Source: Humisphaera sp. (lineage in GTDB: Bacteria > Planctomycetota > Phycisphaerae > Tepidisphaerales > Tepidisphaeraceae). From it: a stretch of 8,833 nt of DNA. The notes beneath the pieces are model-generated. The model ran no database searches, was not told the origin of the DNA, and saw only the letters and a program-made list of their open reading frames with translations. The position numbers and the translations under genes are program-made. The stretch lies in NCBI GenBank assembly GCA_025351525.1, contig JANXVV010000528.1:1-8833 (forward strand). The letters run 5' to 3'. Positions 5,835 to 8,833 of this stretch are shown piece after piece (position 1 is the stretch's first letter; the number at the start of each line of letters is the position of its first letter).

Positions 5835-7214
5835 ATGCCCGGTGACGATCCGACCGCCTTCCCCGATCTATCACGCCCTGACGCGAAAGCACGGATCAAT
5901 TTTTTTCTCCGCGCGTTCCGTTCCCGCAACTATCGCCTGTACTTCGTCGGTCAACTCGTTTCGATGATGGGCACATGGCTCACCATCGCCGCCACCAGTT
6001 GGCTGGTGTATCGGTTGGCGAAACAGTCGATGCCCGGCCGCGAGGCGATGGTGTTGGGTGTCGTCAATTTCGCTGCCCAAATCCCGATTTTTCTCTTCGC
6101 CCCGTTCGGCGGCGTGTGGGTCGATCGGCTTAACTGCCATCGCATTTTGAAAGTCACGCAAGCCCTTTCGATGGTGCAGTCTTTCGCGCTGGCGTATCTC
6201 GCTTTGCGGCAGATCATCACCATCCCGCAGGTCATCGTGCTTCAGGCGTTTCAAGGCGTGATCAACGCGCTCGATGTGCCGGCACGGCAGGCGTTTGTGG
6301 TGGACCTGGTGGAGAGTCGCGAGGACTTGCCGAATGCGATCGCGATGAGTTCGTCGATCGTTCACGCCGCCCGATTGATCGGGCCGACGGTTGCAGGGTA
6401 TCTTATCTATCAGTTTAAGAATGAAGGGTATTGTTTTCTGTTCGACGGGTTTAGTTATCTGGCCGTGCTGGCGGCGCTGTTTGTCATGCGTGTGATGCCG
6501 CGGATTCGGAACGGTAAGCCCAAGCATGTGCTGCACGCGTTCAAGGAAGGCTTTGTTTATTCGTTCGGCTTTCCACCGATTCGCGTCATTCTGCTGTTGG
6601 TGGCGCTGACCAGTCTGATGGCGATCTCGCTGTCGACGCTCATGCCGATCTTTGCCGATAAAATTCTCGGGGGAAAAGAGCGGCTGTATGGCCTATTGCT
6701 CGGTGCTTCCGGCGTCGGCGCTTTCACCGGCACCATGTATCTGGCCTCCCGACAATCCGTGCTGGGCCTCGGCAAGGTGATCGCGATCGCCAATGCGTTA
6801 TTGGGATTGGGTATGATCGCCTTTGCCCGCTCGCACGTGCTATGGCTTTCGCTGCCGATCCTGGTCATCACCGGGGGATCGATGGTCGTTCAGATGGCCG
6901 CTTGTAACACGGTGCTGCAGACGCTGGTGGATGATGACAAACGCGGGCGGGTGATGAGCATTTTCTCGATGTGTTTCATGGGCGTCACGCCCTTCGGCAG
7001 TCTGCTGGCGGGTTACGCGGCGAGGCAATTGGGACCGGCGCAATCACTCGCTTGGGCCGGGCTGGTGTGCGTTGTCGGTGGGGCGTTGTTCGGATTAAAA
7101 CTCCATTCGCTCCGACCGATGGTACGTCCGATCTACGTCAAGCGAGGGATTATTCCGGAAGTTGCACAAGGCGTTCAATCGACTGCTGATGCTGCTAGTT
7201 CAGGGCAGGATTAG
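5835..7214 (+). CDS. MFS transporter, EntS-like MFS_3 family
   Basis: Inner-membrane major facilitator exporter of 459 residues, about 12 helices, probably a proton-driven efflux carrier. MFS_3 family features are clear: FRSRNYRLYFVGQLVSMMGTW (28-48, a stretch holding the first helix), motif A between helices 2 and 3 as GGVWVDRL (92-99), the family stretch ALDVPARQAFVVDLV (145-159), NAIAMSSSIVHAARLIGPTVAG (167-188) along helix 5, and DDKRGRVMSIF (368-378) in the second half. EntS exports enterobactin, but members of this family are commonly annotated only by similarity and no siderophore genes are nearby, so the substrate is unknown. The tail from about 425 is polar. The ATG at 5835 has no ribosome site; see the promoter entry. 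A hairpin with a T-run follows the stop codon. Confidence 0.93.
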   Translation: MPGDDPTAFPDLSRPDAKARINFFLRAFRSRNYRLYFVGQLVSMMGTWLTIAATSWLVYRLAKQSMPGREAMVLGVVNFAAQIPIFLFAPFGGVWVDRLNCHRILKVTQALSMVQSFALAYLALRQIITIPQVIVLQAFQGVINALDVPARQAFVVDLVESREDLPNAIAMSSSIVHAARLIGPTVAGYLIYQFKNEGYCFLFDGFSYLAVLAALFVMRVMPRIRNGKPKHVLHAFKEGFVYSFGFPPIRVILLLVALTSLMAISLSTLMPIFADKILGGKERLYGLLLGASGVGAFTGTMYLASRQSVLGLGKVIAIANALLGLGMIAFARSHVLWLSLPILVITGGSMVVQMAACNTVLQTLVDDDKRGRVMSIFSMCFMGVTPFGSLLAGYAARQLGPAQSLAWAGLVCVVGGALFGLKLHSLRPMVRPIYVKRGIIPEVAQGVQSTADAASSGQD

Positions 7215-7226
7215 GGGACAGGGATT

Positions 7227-7296
7227 TTGGAGGGCGGTCGTTCTCGACCGCAGCGGCGGCGGGGGACCGCGCCCTCCAAGCCGCGTCATTTTTTTT
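7227..7296 (+). terminator. Nested hairpin and T-run after the MFS gene
   Basis: The outer arms TTGGAGGGCG (7227-7236) and CGCCCTCCAA (7270-7279) are perfect complements, and an inner hairpin GCGGTCG-TTCT-CGACCGC (7234-7251) uses part of the left arm. A run of eight T follows at 7289-7296, but 9 bases separate stem and T-run, which is longer than in a standard intrinsic terminator. The arrangement could end the MFS transcript. The GC-rich, symmetric sequence could equally be another intergenic repeat. Confidence 0.4.
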
Positions 7297-7304
7297 CATT
7301 CTGC

Positions 7305-7310
7305 TATAAC
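7305..7310 (+). promoter_or_regulatory. -10 box giving a leaderless tandem-kinase mRNA
   Basis: TATAAC matches the -10 consensus at five of six positions and ends exactly 7 bases before the GTG at 7318. Transcription would start at the start codon. No Shine-Dalgarno sequence is present (the intervening bases are CCACCCC). The -35 region is poor; GCGTCA at 7283-7288, 16 bases upstream, is the nearest candidate. Confidence 0.45.
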
Positions 7311-7317
7311 CCACCCC

Positions 7318-8784
7318 GTGTCACTACAAGACCTCGAACAAACACTCAAAGATCTTGCCCGCGTCGGGATGCTCGTAAAAGATCGGGGATATCGGCAGAT
7401 CTGGCGATTTGAGCACGCCCGCAAGGGGTATTACGTCAAGTTCTATCCCCGCCGATCTTCGCCGCTGGAGAAGTTAAAGCAGAAATTCCGGGGCAGTCCG
7501 GCGATGCGGGAGTTTCTGCGATTGCAATGGCTGCAAAAAGCGGGCGTCACCGCGCCGCACGCCGTCGCGGTGTTGATGGGATTTCGCATTGGGGATGCGG
7601 TGGGGGACGCGGTGTTGCTGGATGCCATCGAGCCGGCGGTGCAACTCGATCGCTATTTAAACGGCTTGCATCTGTCCGGTGAACGGCCTGCCGAATCACG
7701 GCAACTCGCGGCGAAAGTGATCGAGTTGGTTCACGCCCTCGGCAAGGCGAAACTCGGGCATTCCGATCTGCACCTCGGGAATTTTTTGCTGCAGGGGGAC
7801 AAACTTTACCTGCTCGACGGCTACGCGGTTCGTCGCGAAGGGCTGCGGCGAAAAGATGTGCTGCAACTCGGGCACAGCGTGGCGAGATACGCAACCACCG
7901 GCGATTTAGTCCGCGGATGGATCAAATTGGGAGATGGCCCGATGCCGGATGTGAACCCGGTGAGCCGGCCCATCTGGCGAAAGTTTATCGAGCGCGCCCA
8001 GGGCGGCAACCGCTATTTCGGCTTACTTCAAAGCGAGGGGTGGAGCGGTGTTTTTTTCAGTCAGTTCAAATATCCCCACCGCTGGTCCGCCGCGAGCCGG
8101 TTGGAAATCACCGAGAAGGATTGGTTGCGCGAGTGGCCGGATTTATTGAAGCAGATTGAAGGGGATGGTCTGGAAGTGATGAAGCGAAGCCGAAGCGGCG
8201 ATGTTCTGGCGGCGGACATCGTGCTGGCGGGCAAGCCGGTGTCGGTGGTCATCAAACGACCGAAGCGCCGCTATTGGTATCGCTACCTCAATGAGATCGG
8301 TCGCGGAGCGCGGGCACGTCGGGCGTGGAATAAAGCCTGGAATCTGATTGTCCGCAATATCCCCACCGCATGGCCGTTGCTCCTTATGGAAAAACGTCGG
8401 ATGGGGTATGTGACCGACACGGTGATCCTCTTCGAGCGCGTGCCCGGCAAAGACATGGCCGCCGTCGATCTCGACGGGATGGATCCGAATGAGCGCGACA
8501 TGCTTTTTCGCCGCACCGGGAAAGTGCTGCGCAAGATTGAAAAGCATGGCTTCTCTCATTTCGATGCCAAGGCCAACAATTGGATGGTCTACGACGACGA
8601 AAAAACCGGCCTGCAGCCGATCTTAGTCGATGTCGATGGAATTCGCCGACGGCAGTGGGTGGCGCTGGGGATTCAACGGCTGTTGCGCAGCATGAAAGAG
8701 CATCCGCAATACACACCGGTCGATTCGCTGGCGCTTTGTCAGGGGTATGCGCCGCACGCGAGGTTTATCAGGGAGGAAGAGTAA
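7318..8784 (+). CDS. Tandem WaaP/InaA-like kinase-domain protein
   Basis: Soluble protein of 488 residues with two consecutive kinase-fold domains of the lipopolysaccharide kinase (WaaP/InaA/Kdo kinase) type. Domain 1 (about 20-200) shows a probable ATP-binding lysine in YYVKFY (K41), R64-E65 in the likely alpha-C helix, the catalytic loop HSDLHLGN (H148, D150, N155), and LLDG (D167) as the metal-binding aspartate. Domain 2 (about 290-470) repeats the order: VVIKRP (K313), the catalytic loop HFDAKANN (H414, D416, K418, N421), and LVDVDG (D438). In both, Asp to Asn spacing is five residues, as in active kinases. WaaP phosphorylates heptose in lipopolysaccharide core, but the substrate here is unknown. 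The open frame extends back to an ATG at 7162, but that part covers the end of the MFS gene and the hairpin, so I take the GTG at 7318. There is no signal peptide or membrane helix. Confidence 0.88.
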   Translation: MSLQDLEQTLKDLARVGMLVKDRGYRQIWRFEHARKGYYVKFYPRRSSPLEKLKQKFRGSPAMREFLRLQWLQKAGVTAPHAVAVLMGFRIGDAVGDAVLLDAIEPAVQLDRYLNGLHLSGERPAESRQLAAKVIELVHALGKAKLGHSDLHLGNFLLQGDKLYLLDGYAVRREGLRRKDVLQLGHSVARYATTGDLVRGWIKLGDGPMPDVNPVSRPIWRKFIERAQGGNRYFGLLQSEGWSGVFFSQFKYPHRWSAASRLEITEKDWLREWPDLLKQIEGDGLEVMKRSRSGDVLAADIVLAGKPVSVVIKRPKRRYWYRYLNEIGRGARARRAWNKAWNLIVRNIPTAWPLLLMEKRRMGYVTDTVILFERVPGKDMAAVDLDGMDPNERDMLFRRTGKVLRKIEKHGFSHFDAKANNWMVYDDEKTGLQPILVDVDGIRRRQWVALGIQRLLRSMKEHPQYTPVDSLALCQGYAPHARFIREEE

Positions 8785-8787
8785 CTT

Positions 8788-8833
8788 GTAGCATGGGCTA
8801 CCAGCCCATGTTTTTAGGCAAAACATGGGCTGG
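8788..8833. repeat. Palindromic intergenic repeat cut by the window end
   Basis: CCAGCCCATGTTTT (8801-8814) and AAAACATGGGCTGG (8820-8833) are perfect 14-base complements around a TAGGC loop; the right arm runs to the last base of the window and probably continues. The outer left part GTAGCATGGGCTAC (8788-8801) is itself a small dyad and equals, on the opposite strand, the core of the element at 5027-5106. The loop (TTTTTAGGC) resembles those of the 1611 and 4299 repeats. It begins 3 bases after the kinase stop codon. Confidence 0.75.

Noticed and set aside
5279..5929. A 216-codon minus-strand open frame overlapping the four-helix protein and the MFS start
   Set aside because: The plus-strand frame has four convincing membrane segments, while the antisense product is a His/Arg/Asp-rich shadow without motifs.
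5871..6536. A 221-codon minus-strand open frame inside the MFS gene
   Set aside because: It is antisense to a clear MFS transporter, has a basic, low-complexity product and no recognisable motif.
7162..7317. N-terminal extension of the tandem kinase from the ATG at 7162
   Set aside because: The extra 52 codons overlap the end of the MFS gene and the hairpin at 7227-7279. The GTG at 7318 sits 7 bases after a good -10 box.

Overview
The window is GC-rich, gene-dense chromosomal DNA of a Gram-negative-type bacterium. It is most likely a member of the Planctomycetota, probably class Phycisphaerae. That assignment is an inference from three things: an mcsA-mcsB pair without ctsR or clpC beside it, a McsA whose second zinc site ends in a CxHDY variant, and many short palindromic repeats of the GCATGGGC type between genes. 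No rRNA, tRNA, CRISPR array or transposase gene was seen.

Left half (125-4204), all on the minus strand. Read in the direction of transcription it runs mcsA (zinc-binding activator with a UVR motif), mcsB (protein arginine kinase), a family 2 glycosyltransferase with a TTG start, then a Wzx-type polysaccharide flippase. A good sigma70-like promoter lies just upstream of mcsA (4246-4274). The mcsB-glycosyltransferase gap is only 21 bases. The other two gaps hold repeats: a heptamer-repeat hairpin between mcsA and mcsB, and a 67-base palindrome between the glycosyltransferase and the flippase. The arginine-phosphorylation pair and the surface-glycan pair may therefore share a transcript, although the second palindrome could cut it.

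Right half (4501-8784), all on the plus strand. It holds a PilZ-domain protein (predicted c-di-GMP receptor), a four-helix membrane protein of unknown function, an MFS exporter of the EntS-like MFS_3 type, and a protein of about 488 residues with two consecutive WaaP/InaA-like kinase domains. The last two genes lack a Shine-Dalgarno sequence. Each has a -10-like hexamer ending exactly 7 bases before its start codon, which suggests leaderless mRNAs.

Intergenic DNA is dominated by dyad-symmetric repeats: a pair at 58-121 and 4907-5030 (58 of 64 aligned core bases identical), a pair at 1611-1677 and 4299-4363, and two that share a 14-base core (5027-5106 and 8788 to the window end). Two of them supply spurious upstream ATG codons that would lengthen the flippase and the four-helix protein if the longest open frame were taken; the starts given here are corrected for this. 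The most noteworthy observations are the tandem kinase protein, the repeat families, the leaderless-type starts and the variant McsA zinc site.
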